Virus record (IMG/VR): IMGVR_UViG_3300045120_000487
Coordinates: 1-49,520 of that record
Direction: 5' to 3' (one strand)
From: a virus
DNA length: 49,520 nucleotides
Below are positions 9,580 through 19,800 of the stretch, in pieces. The position numbers and the translations under genes are program-made. The notes beneath the pieces were generated by a model. That model ran no database searches and was not told where the DNA came from. It saw nothing but the letters and a program-made list of their open reading frames with translations. Every line of letters starts with the position of its first letter. Positions within the stretch are counted from its first letter, which is position 1.

Positions 9580-10801
9580 GGGCTCGCCTGAAGATCGGAG
9601 CAGACCCGACCGGTTGGTTGACGGAGGCAATGTTCACCGACCGGGACGTGCCGCCGCTCTGGATGATCTGGCCATTGCCGATGTACACGGCAACGTGCTG
9701 GAGGTGCGGGTCAGCTGAGTCCATGTTGTAGAAGACGAGGTCTCCCGGCTGCGCCTGCTGAGCCGTGATGGCATCCGTCTGGGGGAACATGGTCATCGTC
9801 GTACCGGAGAGCTTCAGGCCGCGCTGCTGATTCACGTACGACGCGAAGCCTGAGCAGTCGAAACCGGTGTTGGGGTCACGCCCGCCCCAGACATACGCCT
9901 TGCCCAGGAAACCCTGAGCTGTCTGGAGCCAGTCACCCTGACCGGTGGGCTGCGCCGTGGGACCAGGACTACTGTTGACCGTGTTGTACGACGTGACGTA
10001 GTTCCGGCGAGCAGTGCTGTTCTGGTCGTCGTAGCCCTGTGGACGCTCGGCCTGGGCCGCTACCCAGGAGGCGACCTGGGCTTTGTCAGTCAAGCCAGAC
10101 TGTGCCCGGTTGCGGTACGCCTCAACGTACTTCGGGACGATCTGGCTAGCCTGTAGCTTGGCACCCTCTTCGCCCAACAGAGCCTGCTCATTGCCGAGAT
10201 AGGGCTTGCCCATGCCACCCATGTCGAACTGGAACAGGCCCCGGGCACCCTTACCGGAGCCCATGTTGTAGCCATTCTGGACCCTGTTCACGTCCCAGCC
10301 GGACTCGGCATGCGAGCCAGCCGCGATGATCCGCATGATCTCGGGATCGTTCTTCAGGTCTTCGGGGAGATAGCCCTGGATCATGGCCGCGTGGGGGAAG
10401 GCCCCGTCATAGACGGACCCGCCCGTGTCACGCGCCTGCGCGGGCATCCCTGACTTGGCTGCCTGCGCCGCGTTGGCCTTGTCGAAGGCTGCTTGCTGGA
10501 GCCGACGCTTGGTCGCGTCGTACAGGTTGGCTTCCTGCTCGACCTTGCCCTTGAGCGATTGAAGATCGCCCATGGCCGTCATGCCCGCCGAGTCCCGGTT
10601 GAGCGACAGGTCTGGCTGAAGCATGCTGCTGAACGCCTGGCCGAACGGACCAAGGTCCGGGTTCAGCATAGAACTGGGACTCGACATGCCCGCGCCGGGC
10701 TCGAACATGGCACCGCCGCCCGCACCGGGATACAGGTTGAACATCGCATTGGCCTGGATCTGGCCAATGTTTCTCACCATGTCCTCGGTGTCGTAGGCCA
10801 T
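9572..10801 (-). CDS. Virion-associated peptidoglycan hydrolase: transglycosylase-like plus NlpC/P60 domains
   Basis: This 409-aa protein has two wall-cutting modules. Residues about 145-250 resemble lysozyme-like transglycosylases, with AAGSHAESGWD placing the catalytic Glu at 166 and GLFQFDMGG as the substrate-cleft motif. Residues about 287-405 are NlpC/P60: NTGFDCSGF gives the nucleophile Cys316, HLQHVAVYIGNG gives His369, and QPGDLVFYN is the conserved strand. The N-terminal 120 residues are Gly/Met/Gln-rich and probably anchor it in the virion. There is no signal peptide, and it lies among virion genes, so it is likely an ejected tail lysin that opens the wall at infection. Confidence 0.9.
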   Translation of the reverse strand: MAYDTEDMVRNIGQIQANAMFNLYPGAGGGAMFEPGAGMSSPSSMLNPDLGPFGQAFSSMLQPDLSLNRDSAGMTAMGDLQSLKGKVEQEANLYDATKRRLQQAAFDKANAAQAAKSGMPAQARDTGGSVYDGAFPHAAMIQGYLPEDLKNDPEIMRIIAAGSHAESGWDVNRVQNGYNMGSGKGARGLFQFDMGGMGKPYLGNEQALLGEEGAKLQASQIVPKYVEAYRNRAQSGLTDKAQVASWVAAQAERPQGYDDQNSTARRNYVTSYNTVNSSPGPTAQPTGQGDWLQTAQGFLGKAYVWGGRDPNTGFDCSGFASYVNQQRGLKLSGTTMTMFPQTDAITAQQAQPGDLVFYNMDSADPHLQHVAVYIGNGQIIQSGGTSRSVNIASVNQPVGSAPIFRRARG

Positions 10802-11349
10802 CAGGTCTTGTATTGCCCCAGGTACGTGTTCCGGTACCAGTCAGGCAAGTCACCTGGGCCAAAGCCCTTGGAGAACAGCGACTGGCTGTAGTGGCTCGGG
10901 TCAGGCACAGCCGGTGTGCCCCACGGCAGGCTCTTGCCACGCCCCGCCCAGGTGATGTCGCCCAGTCCCTTGAGCCAGGAGATGGGGTTGTGGAGATCCT
11001 GGTTCAACACCGTGTCGTAGTCCTGCTGACTCGGCTGGTACAGGTGGTTCTCGTCCCAGGCGTGCATCATCTCGTGCTCGACCGTCTGCCCATAGTCCGC
11101 GTCTCGCTGCTCGCCTGGATAGCGTCTGATGTCTACTGCGTCGGTACGCGGCAGGTAGGACCCGGAGTAGGGGAGATCGTCCTGCATGGTCAGCGGAACG
11201 CTCTGGGCCCAGTTCCGGGACTCGTCCGTCCAGCCAGCGTCTTTGAGCGTGCTGTCCCTGAATGCGTTCAAAGCTACGGCTTCGTCAGAGCCAGGCACTG
11301 GGTCCTGGTTCAGGTACTTGTTGTTGACGTAGTCAGTGAACGGCGGCAT
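10801..11349 (-). CDS. Late protein with HExxH metallopeptidase motif (182 aa)
   Basis: The centre of this protein carries QTVEHEMMHAWDENH, an HExxH zinc-binding motif in a helix followed by Asp/Glu residues, as in minimal zincin-type metallopeptidases. The N-terminus contains PFTDYVNNKYLNQD, similar in pattern (F-x2-Y-x4-Y) to stretches in the next two genes. It overlaps the lysin start by one base (TGATG) and has a 0-bp gap to the following gene. It could be a virion protease that processes capsid or internal proteins, or act on the host envelope. The motif is visible; the activity and third zinc ligand are not established. Confidence 0.75.
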   Translation of the reverse strand: MPPFTDYVNNKYLNQDPVPGSDEAVALNAFRDSTLKDAGWTDESRNWAQSVPLTMQDDLPYSGSYLPRTDAVDIRRYPGEQRDADYGQTVEHEMMHAWDENHLYQPSQQDYDTVLNQDLHNPISWLKGLGDITWAGRGKSLPWGTPAVPDPSHYSQSLFSKGFGPGDLPDWYRNTYLGQYKT

Positions 11350-11730
11350 CTAGAGCCAGCGCAGCTTGCCAAGGGAACGCCCCGGCGATTCGCCCCGCTC
11401 GGTCGGGGAAAGCTCGGCGTAGTCCGTGGTCAGCGTGTCCTGCTGGCCCTCTAAAAATTTAGTCCAGGTCATCGTCGGGTCGTCGCCGGACGCGGCACCA
11501 AAGAGGTCGTACATGGGCAGGTACTTGGACTGGACGTACTGCTGGAACTTGTTGTTGCCACCCAGGACATCCGCGAACCGGGCATACCCGATACGTCCGT
11601 CATTGGCCGTGTCGTAGTAATCGGTGCCGAAGATGTCATTGCCCTTGAAGGCGTCGGCAGTAACCCGGTTGGTGCCGTACATGTTGCCGGCTGTCCCGGC
11701 GATACCCGACGTGTTGTAGTAGCCGGCCAT
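11350..11730 (-). CDS. Hypothetical late protein (126 aa)
   Basis: The product begins MAGYYNTSGIAGTAGNMYG and contains KFQQYVQSKYLPMYDLFG, which matches in spacing PFTDYVNNKY in the preceding metallopeptidase-like protein and ASWFQRRYSDV in the 309-aa protein. These three neighbours may share a short interaction motif. There is no membrane segment or cysteine. It belongs to the portal-to-scaffold block, so a minor virion or internal protein is most likely. Confidence 0.7.
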   Translation of the reverse strand: MAGYYNTSGIAGTAGNMYGTNRVTADAFKGNDIFGTDYYDTANDGRIGYARFADVLGGNNKFQQYVQSKYLPMYDLFGAASGDDPTMTWTKFLEGQQDTLTTDYAELSPTERGESPGRSLGKLRWL

Positions 11731-11733
11731 GGA

Positions 11734-12234
11734 TTACATCCCTGGTGGTGGCATGCCACGCAGCTTCTGCTGGGCGTACTGGGTGAACGGCATACCACCC
11801 GGCCCAGGTGGGGGACCCAGACCAGGCGGCATGCCTGGCGGCCCCATGGGCGGAGGCCCACCCATGCCCATGCCCCCAGGAGGCGGCGGCATGGGCATGC
11901 CCGGGGGTGGACCTGGAGGCGGACCCATCCCCAGACCCGGCGGCATTCCCCCGCCCATCCCAGGCGAGGGCATTGGCGGAGGCATACCCGGACCGGGCAT
12001 CGGAGGGGGACCTCCCATCCCGCCACCAGGCGGCATCAACGCATCGAGCGGGCTCCCGCCGCCCATGCCCGGCATGCCTGGTGGCGGGGGGATATTTGTC
12101 TGGGCCTCGAGCAAGCTCAAGATCCGACCAAGAATTGCCATCGTCTGGGGATCCGTCCCCTGTGGCCGACCGTCATCAGCGTCCATGTCGGACTCGTTAT
12201 CGATCGGTGCCTGGTTGATATAGGGACCGGGCAT
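11734..12234 (-). CDS. Pro/Gly/Met-rich low-complexity late protein (166 aa)
   Basis: Residues about 52-150 are almost entirely Pro, Gly and Met in runs such as GMPPPMPSPGMGGGMPPG, with no regular Gly-X-Y period, so this is not collagen. The first 50 residues are normal and acidic (NESDMDADDGRP). The opposite strand is also open here as a by-product of the composition. The frame keeps the tight spacing of the operon on both sides (3 bp and 1 bp), which supports it. It is possibly an intrinsically disordered spacer or internal virion protein; no function is known. Confidence 0.65.
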   Translation of the reverse strand: MPGPYINQAPIDNESDMDADDGRPQGTDPQTMAILGRILSLLEAQTNIPPPPGMPGMGGGSPLDALMPPGGGMGGPPPMPGPGMPPPMPSPGMGGGMPPGLGMGPPPGPPPGMPMPPPPGGMGMGGPPPMGPPGMPPGLGPPPGPGGMPFTQYAQQKLRGMPPPGM

Positions 12235-12235
12235 C

Positions 12236-13165
12236 CTATTGGCTCATGTTCAAGCGCTTGCGGAAGTTGTTCAGGAAGACGCCATTGGTAGCCGGATCTC
12301 GACCAACCGGATCGTCGTAATACTCGTCCAGCATCTGGGCACCCAGCTGGTTGACGTACTTGGATGCCAGCGGGTTGGCCCCCATGCCCCCGGAAATCTG
12401 GGCGTTGAAGAGTGCCATCTGGGCCCTCGGGTCATCGAACAGGCCACCCAGCATAGCCACCTGGTCAGGACTCAGGTTGCCGGTGTTCTTATCCCCGAAG
12501 CTCGTCAGGAGATCGCCCAGCTTACCCAGGTTCTCGCTCGCTCCTGCGGTGCCGGTACCGAAGCCGCGCCCCGTGCCGTTGGCGATGAAGTCTTTCATCG
12601 ACTGCTCGGTCATCGGTGCGTAGTCCTGCTCGCCGCCCGAGTTGTTCAGGATCATGCTCAGCAGCTGGTTGGCAGGGACCACGTCCGAGTACCGGCGCTG
12701 GAACCACGACGCATAGGGCGTGCGCGAGTACGGGTTTGAGCTATCAGGCGAGAGCGTGCCGCCGAAGTCACGCGTGCCCTGCTGGAACACCCGCGACATC
12801 CAGTCGGTGAGGTTCTCACCATCACGGAACTCGTAGATGGCACGCGTCCGGTCTTCGCCCTTGCCACCGTTGGCGTTGGTTTTGAACCCGAACATCGTGC
12901 CCGGGTTGGCGCTGGTCTTGCCGGTCGTGGCTGGGCCTCCCGAGTTGTAGGGTCCAGTCTGGCCATTGTTCCCAGCGCCGGCAGTCATGTTCTGGCTGGA
13001 CGTCTGGGCATTCGGTCCGCTATCTATCATCGTCGCGCCACCAGTTGCGGTGTTGCCGCCCTGGCTACTGGCGTTTTCTACGGCAGCGGCTTCATCAGAC
13101 GCATTGACCTCAATCGATCCAGCGGTCCCATCAGGACCAACGATTGGCACTCGAAACTTGGGCAT
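12236..13165 (-). CDS. Hypothetical virion protein downstream of portal (309 aa)
   Basis: The N-terminus (MPKFRVPIVGPDGTAGSIEV) looks like a short beta-grasp module of the type that starts many phage accessory proteins. A Gln/Asn/Ser/Gly-rich linker follows to about residue 90. The rest is a helical domain containing ASWFQRRYSDVVPANQLLSM. Its ATG overlaps the portal TAA. Position and the F/Y-rich helix shared with the next two genes suggest an internal or portal-associated protein. No enzymatic motif is seen. Confidence 0.75.
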   Translation of the reverse strand: MPKFRVPIVGPDGTAGSIEVNASDEAAAVENASSQGGNTATGGATMIDSGPNAQTSSQNMTAGAGNNGQTGPYNSGGPATTGKTSANPGTMFGFKTNANGGKGEDRTRAIYEFRDGENLTDWMSRVFQQGTRDFGGTLSPDSSNPYSRTPYASWFQRRYSDVVPANQLLSMILNNSGGEQDYAPMTEQSMKDFIANGTGRGFGTGTAGASENLGKLGDLLTSFGDKNTGNLSPDQVAMLGGLFDDPRAQMALFNAQISGGMGANPLASKYVNQLGAQMLDEYYDDPVGRDPATNGVFLNNFRKRLNMSQ

Positions 13166-15015
13166 TACATCCCTCCTGGAGGCGGCGGCTGTGGGCCGGC
13201 GGCTGGGTTCTCGTGGGACATGCCGGCCTGGTTCCCTCGCTCAGAGGGGTTAGCTGCCGGGCTCATCTGCGTATTGTCTGCGGGCCTGCCGGGTTCTCCC
13301 GGAGGCTGTTCGCCTGGCGGTCCTCCGCCCATACCAGCCTGACCCATCCGGGCCTGCATGATCTGCTGCTGGAGCTGAGCCATGACCGGCTCGAGGAGCA
13401 TGCCGGCCAGCATGCGCTGCACCGGATCGGGGCTCCGAAGATTGGCGTTCAGGGACATGATCTGGGTGTTCAGCGGGTTCATCATGGCCAGGTCTTGGAG
13501 GACTCTCTCGCCCAGGGCTTCCGGGTTCTCGTTGTACGGCGCAGGCACGCCCAGCTTCCGGGCTGTGAGCAGATCGATGATGTGATCTTTGGTCAGCATC
13601 GAGGTCATGTTGGCTCGAGCCGTCTCGTTCTGCGGGGTGACCTCCGGGTACAGGACGGAGACCTGGATCTTGCCCAGCTGCTTGACGTCCTGGATGGAAA
13701 AGACTTGACCCCCGAGGATGATGCCCTCACCCTGATCACGCCCCGACGTGTACTCGAGATCCTGGTATCCGTACTCCGCGTATAGCTCCAGGACCTTGCG
13801 GTACTTGGCCCTCAGGTGTCGCTCGTGACCCCTGATGTACGGCGCGATGTTGTCGCGGACGTTGCCCATCAGGAGGTAGTCCTGCTGGCCACTATTCCCC
13901 TGCGCTTCCCCGTACAGCCCGCCACCGTACGTGCCGCGCTCGATCTGTTGCTGCGACAGCTTGATCTTCGCTTCAAACTTGTTGAAGTCCGGCGCGGTGT
14001 TGACCAGCTGGAACTTGTCTTCGGCCCAGAACACCATGCTCGCCCCGGCGTCGAGGTCTATCTGGTCGGCCTTACCCTCGTCGTTAGTAAAGAGCACCTT
14101 GGGCGGGTTGGCCTCGCGGGCGAGCATCTCGGTGAGCATCGAGACGTCCCGGTTCTTGGACTTGATCGCCTCTTCGATCTGGTCGAGAATCCCCAGGCCG
14201 ACACCCTCGTTGGGCCGGATGCCTGACAGCGTCGGACGAGTTGCTTCACCGGGTTCCAGCGACTCTTCCGGCGCGGTGTCGGTATCCCCGATGACATACG
14301 TGATGGTCACCGGATCGAAGCCGATCTCGGACAGGAGCAGGATGGTGTCGTCCGCCATCACGCCCATCTCGTAGCCCTGCTTCTTGTTGCCGGTGAAGCA
14401 CTTGGTGACCTTGACCAGTTCGTCATCCTTGGCAGTCATCCACTTGTCGGTGACCCGGTCCAGGATGTCGCCGTACTGGTCCATCATCATGCGGATCTCG
14501 GCTACGGTCGTGTCGTAGATGTACGTGGTCCGCATGCGCGTGTCGCCCGCATAGATCGGGAACACCCGCGTGACGTCGGGCAGGCACGAGTAGAACGGGA
14601 AGTCGGGGTCCGAGTCATCGAAGACGGTGATGTCCACCAGCATGCCGTCACGGACCAGCTTCAGGGCCTCCGTGTAGGCACGATCCCCATTCGGTCCCTC
14701 GCCATACTTCAGGGCTTCCTGCTCGCGGTAGTAGCGCAAATACTCTTCGGCCCGCTGGGCTGGCAGCCTGTTCTGATCGTTTCTGAAAGGCACGTCGATA
14801 GCCGGTGGGTGATTGCTGATCATCGCCGCCGTCTTGCGGACGATCACCTTCGGATCGTTGGTGACCTCGTAGATCTGGCCGGGGCGGAGCTTGTTTCTTG
14901 GCGGCTTCCTGAGCGAGTAGGTTCTTCGCCAGCGCCAGATATTCTGATTGCGTACGGACCATACGCCAGGGTCCTCGGTCTGGAACGTCTTCATCCGGTC
15001 TTCGGTCAGGTACAT
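13165..15015 (-). CDS. Portal protein
   Basis: This 616-aa protein starts in a TGATG junction with the large terminase stop, which is the classic terminase-portal order. The N-terminal half has mixed alpha/beta sequence with RAEEYLRYYREQEALKYG and DPVTITYVIGDTD. A long helical segment typical of portal stems (about residues 340-480) follows. The C-terminus is Met/Gln/Gly/Pro-rich and disordered (MQARMGQAGMGGGPPGEQ). Size and order fit podovirus-type portals of 500-700 aa. Twelve copies would form the DNA channel and the docking site for terminase. Confidence 0.88.
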   Translation of the reverse strand: MYLTEDRMKTFQTEDPGVWSVRNQNIWRWRRTYSLRKPPRNKLRPGQIYEVTNDPKVIVRKTAAMISNHPPAIDVPFRNDQNRLPAQRAEEYLRYYREQEALKYGEGPNGDRAYTEALKLVRDGMLVDITVFDDSDPDFPFYSCLPDVTRVFPIYAGDTRMRTTYIYDTTVAEIRMMMDQYGDILDRVTDKWMTAKDDELVKVTKCFTGNKKQGYEMGVMADDTILLLSEIGFDPVTITYVIGDTDTAPEESLEPGEATRPTLSGIRPNEGVGLGILDQIEEAIKSKNRDVSMLTEMLAREANPPKVLFTNDEGKADQIDLDAGASMVFWAEDKFQLVNTAPDFNKFEAKIKLSQQQIERGTYGGGLYGEAQGNSGQQDYLLMGNVRDNIAPYIRGHERHLRAKYRKVLELYAEYGYQDLEYTSGRDQGEGIILGGQVFSIQDVKQLGKIQVSVLYPEVTPQNETARANMTSMLTKDHIIDLLTARKLGVPAPYNENPEALGERVLQDLAMMNPLNTQIMSLNANLRSPDPVQRMLAGMLLEPVMAQLQQQIMQARMGQAGMGGGPPGEQPPGEPGRPADNTQMSPAANPSERGNQAGMSHENPAAGPQPPPPGGM

Positions 15016-16511
15016 CAGATGAAGTCCCAGCCCGTAGTCCGACGAGGCAGCTTGGCCAGTGTGCCTCTCCGACGCCGGCGCACCGGGCCGAAGTTATCGA
15101 TGAGCCCGTAGGCAATGGCCTTGGCCGAGTGGTTCCGTGCGTCGATGGGCTTCTCGTTCACGACGACATCCATGGTCGAGTTGCCGATCTGGGATTTCAC
15201 GTCGATCGGGTACCGGTAGCCTTCACAGAACTCTTCCATGGTCCGGACACACTGTGGCCCCAGTATAAGACCGGGCACGCCGGTCTCCGGATGAGGGCGC
15301 AGGCTGATCCGCGTTCGCTGGATCCCGTCGAGGATGTCTATCTTCGTACCCCTCGCCCGCAGGCCGGTGATGTCGTACCACACTTCGACCTGAGACTTGC
15401 CTGCCTGATGCTGCCGGCCAGCGACGTCCATGACGATTTTCTTCACGCGCTTCCAGCGGGGGTGCCTCGCCGCCGCAGTCGCCATCTCTTCGCCGGTCCA
15501 GCCCTGCTTGTAGATCTCATCGTAGATATAGGCCACGTCGCCATAGACGGTGACGAACAGCACCGCGTAGCCACCGGTGTAGCCAGGATCAATCCAGATC
15601 TCGTCGTCAGTGTCTTCAGGGAGCAGGACACGCGTCGTCTCGGGGTACATCTCGAACTCTTCGAGCCGCGTCCGCTCGATCTCTCGCATGTGAGTCTCTG
15701 GCCGGAACTCACGAAAGACAAGTCCCCGGGGTGGGACAGGTTCACCGGCGAATCGTTCTTTGAACCAGTCGCTGCCCTTGAGCCGCTCGAGTCGCTTGAT
15801 CTCCGGGTCTTGCCTGCCGCCTGGGTACAGCTTCCGATTCGACCAGGTCGGCAGCGAACAGGACCGCCCACCGTCTATGTTGCTGCCACGCCACTCCAGA
15901 TATTTCAGGCGGTACCAGGCGTACTTCTCGTTCTCAAACGTACCGTTGACGCAGACCCAGCCACGCTTGGGTGCTGCTCGGCCCATGCACCGCAGGAACA
16001 CCGTCTCTGGGCACTGGGCGGCTTCGACTAGCAGGATGCCATCCGGTGCACGCCCCGCGATCTTGGCGGGATCGTCAGAGCTTTTTGTGACTATTTCTGC
16101 ACCCCAAACGGTACGCAGAGTCCACGAGCCCTTCTCGGGCATGGACGGGTACGAGTCCAGGGCTTCGATCTTTTCGAGCGCTTCCCACACGTAGTTGAAC
16201 TCGTTATGCGTCTGCGCGTAGTCGGGTCCGACGATCCAGAACAGTTCACCCCAGGGCAGGAAGCTGAACAACTCCATGGCTGCCGAGAAACTCTTGCCGG
16301 CCTGTTCCCCGCCGACAGCCAGCTTGAACCGGGGAGTGGTCTGGTGCTCGTCCTTGAGGAAGTGGAAGCGTTCCTGCTCGGGGCTGGGGTCGTACTCGAC
16401 CGCGTCGAACAGGAACTTGCGCTGGATGTCTAGTGGCTTGGGCCCGAACGTCTGCCGAAGCTGGTCACGGAGATTCCTCTTCGCCGTCTGATTCGGGGCC
16501 AGTACTGGCAT
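15015..16511 (-). CDS. terL: Terminase large subunit
   Basis: This 498-aa packaging motor has an N-terminal ATPase with a deviant Walker A, GGEQAGKS, at 67-74 and a Walker B-like GILLVEAA near 158-164. It has a C-terminal RNase H-like nuclease with acidic residues in DEIWIDPGYTGGYAV and KKIVMDVAGRQ. It starts at an ATG inside the terS gene end (47-bp overlap) and couples to the portal by TGATG. It cuts concatemeric DNA and pumps it into the prohead. The apparent circular permutation of the contig would fit headful packaging. Confidence 0.93.
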   Translation of the reverse strand: MPVLAPNQTAKRNLRDQLRQTFGPKPLDIQRKFLFDAVEYDPSPEQERFHFLKDEHQTTPRFKLAVGGEQAGKSFSAAMELFSFLPWGELFWIVGPDYAQTHNEFNYVWEALEKIEALDSYPSMPEKGSWTLRTVWGAEIVTKSSDDPAKIAGRAPDGILLVEAAQCPETVFLRCMGRAAPKRGWVCVNGTFENEKYAWYRLKYLEWRGSNIDGGRSCSLPTWSNRKLYPGGRQDPEIKRLERLKGSDWFKERFAGEPVPPRGLVFREFRPETHMREIERTRLEEFEMYPETTRVLLPEDTDDEIWIDPGYTGGYAVLFVTVYGDVAYIYDEIYKQGWTGEEMATAAARHPRWKRVKKIVMDVAGRQHQAGKSQVEVWYDITGLRARGTKIDILDGIQRTRISLRPHPETGVPGLILGPQCVRTMEEFCEGYRYPIDVKSQIGNSTMDVVVNEKPIDARNHSAKAIAYGLIDNFGPVRRRRRGTLAKLPRRTTGWDFI

Positions 16512-16854
16512 CTATGTACTCCAACGGATGGGGTGGAGCCGGCAACGCCTCGACAGTCAGACCGGCTTTGGCCATGTTCTCGAACAGCCGGCTGAGCTTG
16601 TCGAGTCCGGTATCGGTCTGTTGCTCCGGGACTTTACCTTCTGCCCGCTCCCATAGCCACTGAAGCGTCTTGGTGTCCGAGATCTCGATGGTGAACTTGT
16701 GGCTGCACCGGGGGCAGGACAGGGGTCTCTCGGTCTTGAAGCCAGACTCGAGTAGCTCGTCCACGATACGGGGCAGGTTGTCCCGGATCTTGTCGATCGC
16801 CTGCGTGCCTTTGCGAGAGAGCGCGACCTTCTTGGTCGGCCTGCCCATCACCAT
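16465..16854 (-). CDS. terS: Putative terminase small subunit with CxxC zinc-finger motif
   Basis: This 129-aa protein immediately precedes terL. The N-terminus GRPTKKVALSRKG and the helix following it resemble DNA-binding small terminases. Unusually, residues about 46-60 carry LSCPRCSHKFTIEI, a half zinc ribbon. The C-terminus is Pro/Glu-rich and could contact TerL. It begins in a TGATG junction with the 1581-aa gene. Small terminases bind the packaging start site. The assignment rests on position and size more than on sequence. Confidence 0.75.
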   Translation of the reverse strand: MVMGRPTKKVALSRKGTQAIDKIRDNLPRIVDELLESGFKTERPLSCPRCSHKFTIEISDTKTLQWLWERAEGKVPEQQTDTGLDKLSRLFENMAKAGLTVEALPAPPHPLEYIDASTGPESDGEEESP

Positions 16855-19800
16855 CAGGCTGCGTCCTGGCCTTGCATCAGGCGTTGCAGCCGGCCCTGCA
16901 TGTAGCTCTCCCAGGTCTTGCGCGCTGGAGCTTCCACGAACTCGCCCCGGCCAGGTGCCATGCGCTCCATGACCGCAATGATCTCTCTCATCTTCTGCTT
17001 GAAGTAGTCAGTATCCTGCTCAACCGTCTGTCCCTGCTCGCGTGGCACGCCCTCGCGCTTGAGCGTCGGCGTAGCCTTGACAGTACTGCGCGACTCGTCG
17101 GTCGGGTTGAGCAACTCGCCCGTGTCCGGGTCAATGCGCTTCTCGACCGGGACATCCATCTTCGATAGCAACCGGGTCGCGCGCTCGATGCGCCTCCGGG
17201 TGGCCTCGATCTGCTTGCGGACGTCTTCTTCTGAGAACGCTACCCGGCGCTTGACTCGCCGGCCTTCGCTGTCCTCGATGGGCTCGCCGGTCTTCTTGTC
17301 GTAGACGTCCTTGAAGTAGCCGTGCTCCTTGCTCGCGTTGCCGAGATCTATCAGGTACTTCCGGTCGGCTTCGCGCCGGCGCGTTAGCTCCCGATACTCG
17401 AAGGCATCCTGGCTCTCGTTCGGGTCAGGGCGCTTGGGTGCCTGCGAGTAGCTACGCTCGTCGTCTTCTCCGCCGGCGTACGAGGGCTTGTCTGGGTCTG
17501 TCTCGTGGGCATCGCCCCGGTAGTCGCTGGCGATATTGGCGATCTCTTCGTCAGTCGCATCTTCGGACAGGGTCCGGGAGTCTTCTTCCGCGTAGCCTGA
17601 TAGTTCGTCGTCACGCTTGGCTGCTTCGCTCTTGTTGACCTTGGGTCGACGCCGGACAGCCACGTTGTGTTCCATGTTGTCCGGGTTAGCCCAGGTGGCC
17701 ATCTCCTGGGCTTTCTTCCAGATCATGGCCTTGGCCAGGTCCCGCTCGGACTTGCCGACGTTCTTGCCAGCAGCCGTCAGAATGTCTCGGGCAATCTTCC
17801 GCAGAAAGTCCTGGCCGTACGGAGTGTTCTCCCAGCCTGCTACGTCGGTATCCGGACGAGCCCACTTGTCGTAGGCAGGCCCGTAGCCGTCCTTGTACTT
17901 GCCCTCTTTGTCCGCCACGCGGCTGACCAGAGACGGGAAGGACTCGTGCAGGATGGCGTCCTTGGTTTCACCCTCCCAGCGCATGGTCATGGGCTCGCCA
18001 GTGTCGGGGTCGATGCGGGGCTTCGGCTTACCGTACTTGTCGTACTTGGCTGTCTCGGCCCGGATCATGTTGTCCAGGACTTCTTGATACCAGTGTGACT
18101 TCCTGGCATCGCCCCCGACCCGGGCCAGTTCTTCCGTGGCCAACTGGATAGCTCGTGCCCGGGTGACCCGGCGGTAGCGCTGGCCCTCCAGGCTCTTCGC
18201 GGTGTCCCCTGCCTTGCCTGTGCCGATGTGCGCCTCTGACTCAGCCCTGAAGCCAGGCATGGCCCCGACAGCACCCTTGACCGCCCCGACAGGTCCTATC
18301 TGGGGAGGGCCTTCACGCCCGCCTTCCTGGATATCGAAGGGTGCCAGCTGGCGCACCATGCCCCGGCGAAGGGGCGAGCGTGTGTCGTCCCCCTCTGCCC
18401 TCATCGGCTCGTCCAGGTACTCGTCGGCGGTCAACGGCTCGAAGCCCTGCTGCGTCGTGGGAACACGAGTGTCTGGCTCACCAGGCTTGGGAGGCTCCCC
18501 TTCGAGGAAGATGTCCCCCTGCGGCATCCCGGACTCGTAGTCCATCACTTGCGCCAGGAGCTTCTGGGCATAGATCGAGTCTTCCGGGTCAAGGTCCATG
18601 AACTGGCTGGACGGGGGAAGATTCTCTCGAGGACCTCCACCCCGGACACTTAGTCGAGCCCAGTTGGGCCCCATTGGCTCTTCGCTAGTCGAGATGTTCG
18701 GTGGCGGACTCCCCGCTGCCTTGGGAGGCGTTGTCGAGCCAGTGGCCAGACTCGGGTCCTCCCAGTCGTACTCCGGGGGGAACTCATTCGGGTACATGGG
18801 TTCGGCTACATAGCCGCTGGGTTTGGAGACGGGTGGCCCGTTGTTGCCCGGCTTGTCCATCCACGCGGTGTCGATCCACGACTGCCTGTTCTTGGCCTCT
18901 GTCTTGCGCTGCTCGGCCTGCCACTTGGCATCTAGCGGATCACGGCGCGCGACCTTCTTTGTCTCCACCTTGGGATTACCCAGCACGCGGCCCATCTCGT
19001 TGTAGATAGGACGGGCGTCGGGGCCAGCTGACGGGCCAAGGTATTCGTAGTGAACCTGGATACCGGGGCCGTTCTTGGCCAGGTTCTTGCCGGCCTCGAC
19101 ACTCCAGCCCTCGGCTTTGGACCAGGCTTCAAGCTCGTCTGGGCTGGCTTTGGACAGGTCGATCGGGTTCTTGCCAGTGACCCGGAGACGGATGCGCTCG
19201 CCCCTGGCACCGGTGACCTCGACCACGTCGCCGGGCTCGGTGTTGATCCAGTTCTGTGCACCCTGGTGCTGCGGCCACCGGGTGGTGCTGGTCCGTTCGC
19301 CCTTGGTAATCGCCTCGAGCGTCGTCTTCGAGGTCACGCCCGGGCGCTGCTTGCCGTTGTACGGGAATGACATGGCCGACCGGAACTTGTGCGGACGCCC
19401 GTCGTCTGGGGCAATACCCGGCTTATCGGGCTGGTCGAGCAACGGCAAGTCGTCTGTGACAGGCACCGGCTCCTGGCCCAGCGGGGACTTGTGTGCATCT
19501 GGCCACCGGGCCTGGGCCTGCTCGGCAGTCAGGCCCTCCTGATCAATGATGTCGCCTTGCTCGGTGGTGTACCCGCGTGGGTCCCAGTTGTCCTCGTCGC
19601 CCAGGTGTGCCTCGACGTCCTGCTTGGAGATCAGGTCTTCGTTGGCGTAGTCAGGTGACCTGGGATCTTCGATGCTGGCAGGCGTCTTCTGGGCGTTATC
19701 GAAAGCGACCTTGGCCTTGGCCCACTGATTGGCCTGGGTGATCTCGTCCCTGCTCAGGTCCTGGTAGGACCGACCAGCAAAGGGATTAGGGCCAGGATCA

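Noticed and set aside
11729-12223. Plus-strand Gly/Pro/Met frame opposite the low-complexity late gene
   Set aside because: The reverse of a Pro/Gly-rich sequence is again Pro/Gly-rich, so openness is expected. The minus frame has operon spacing and a normal N-terminus.
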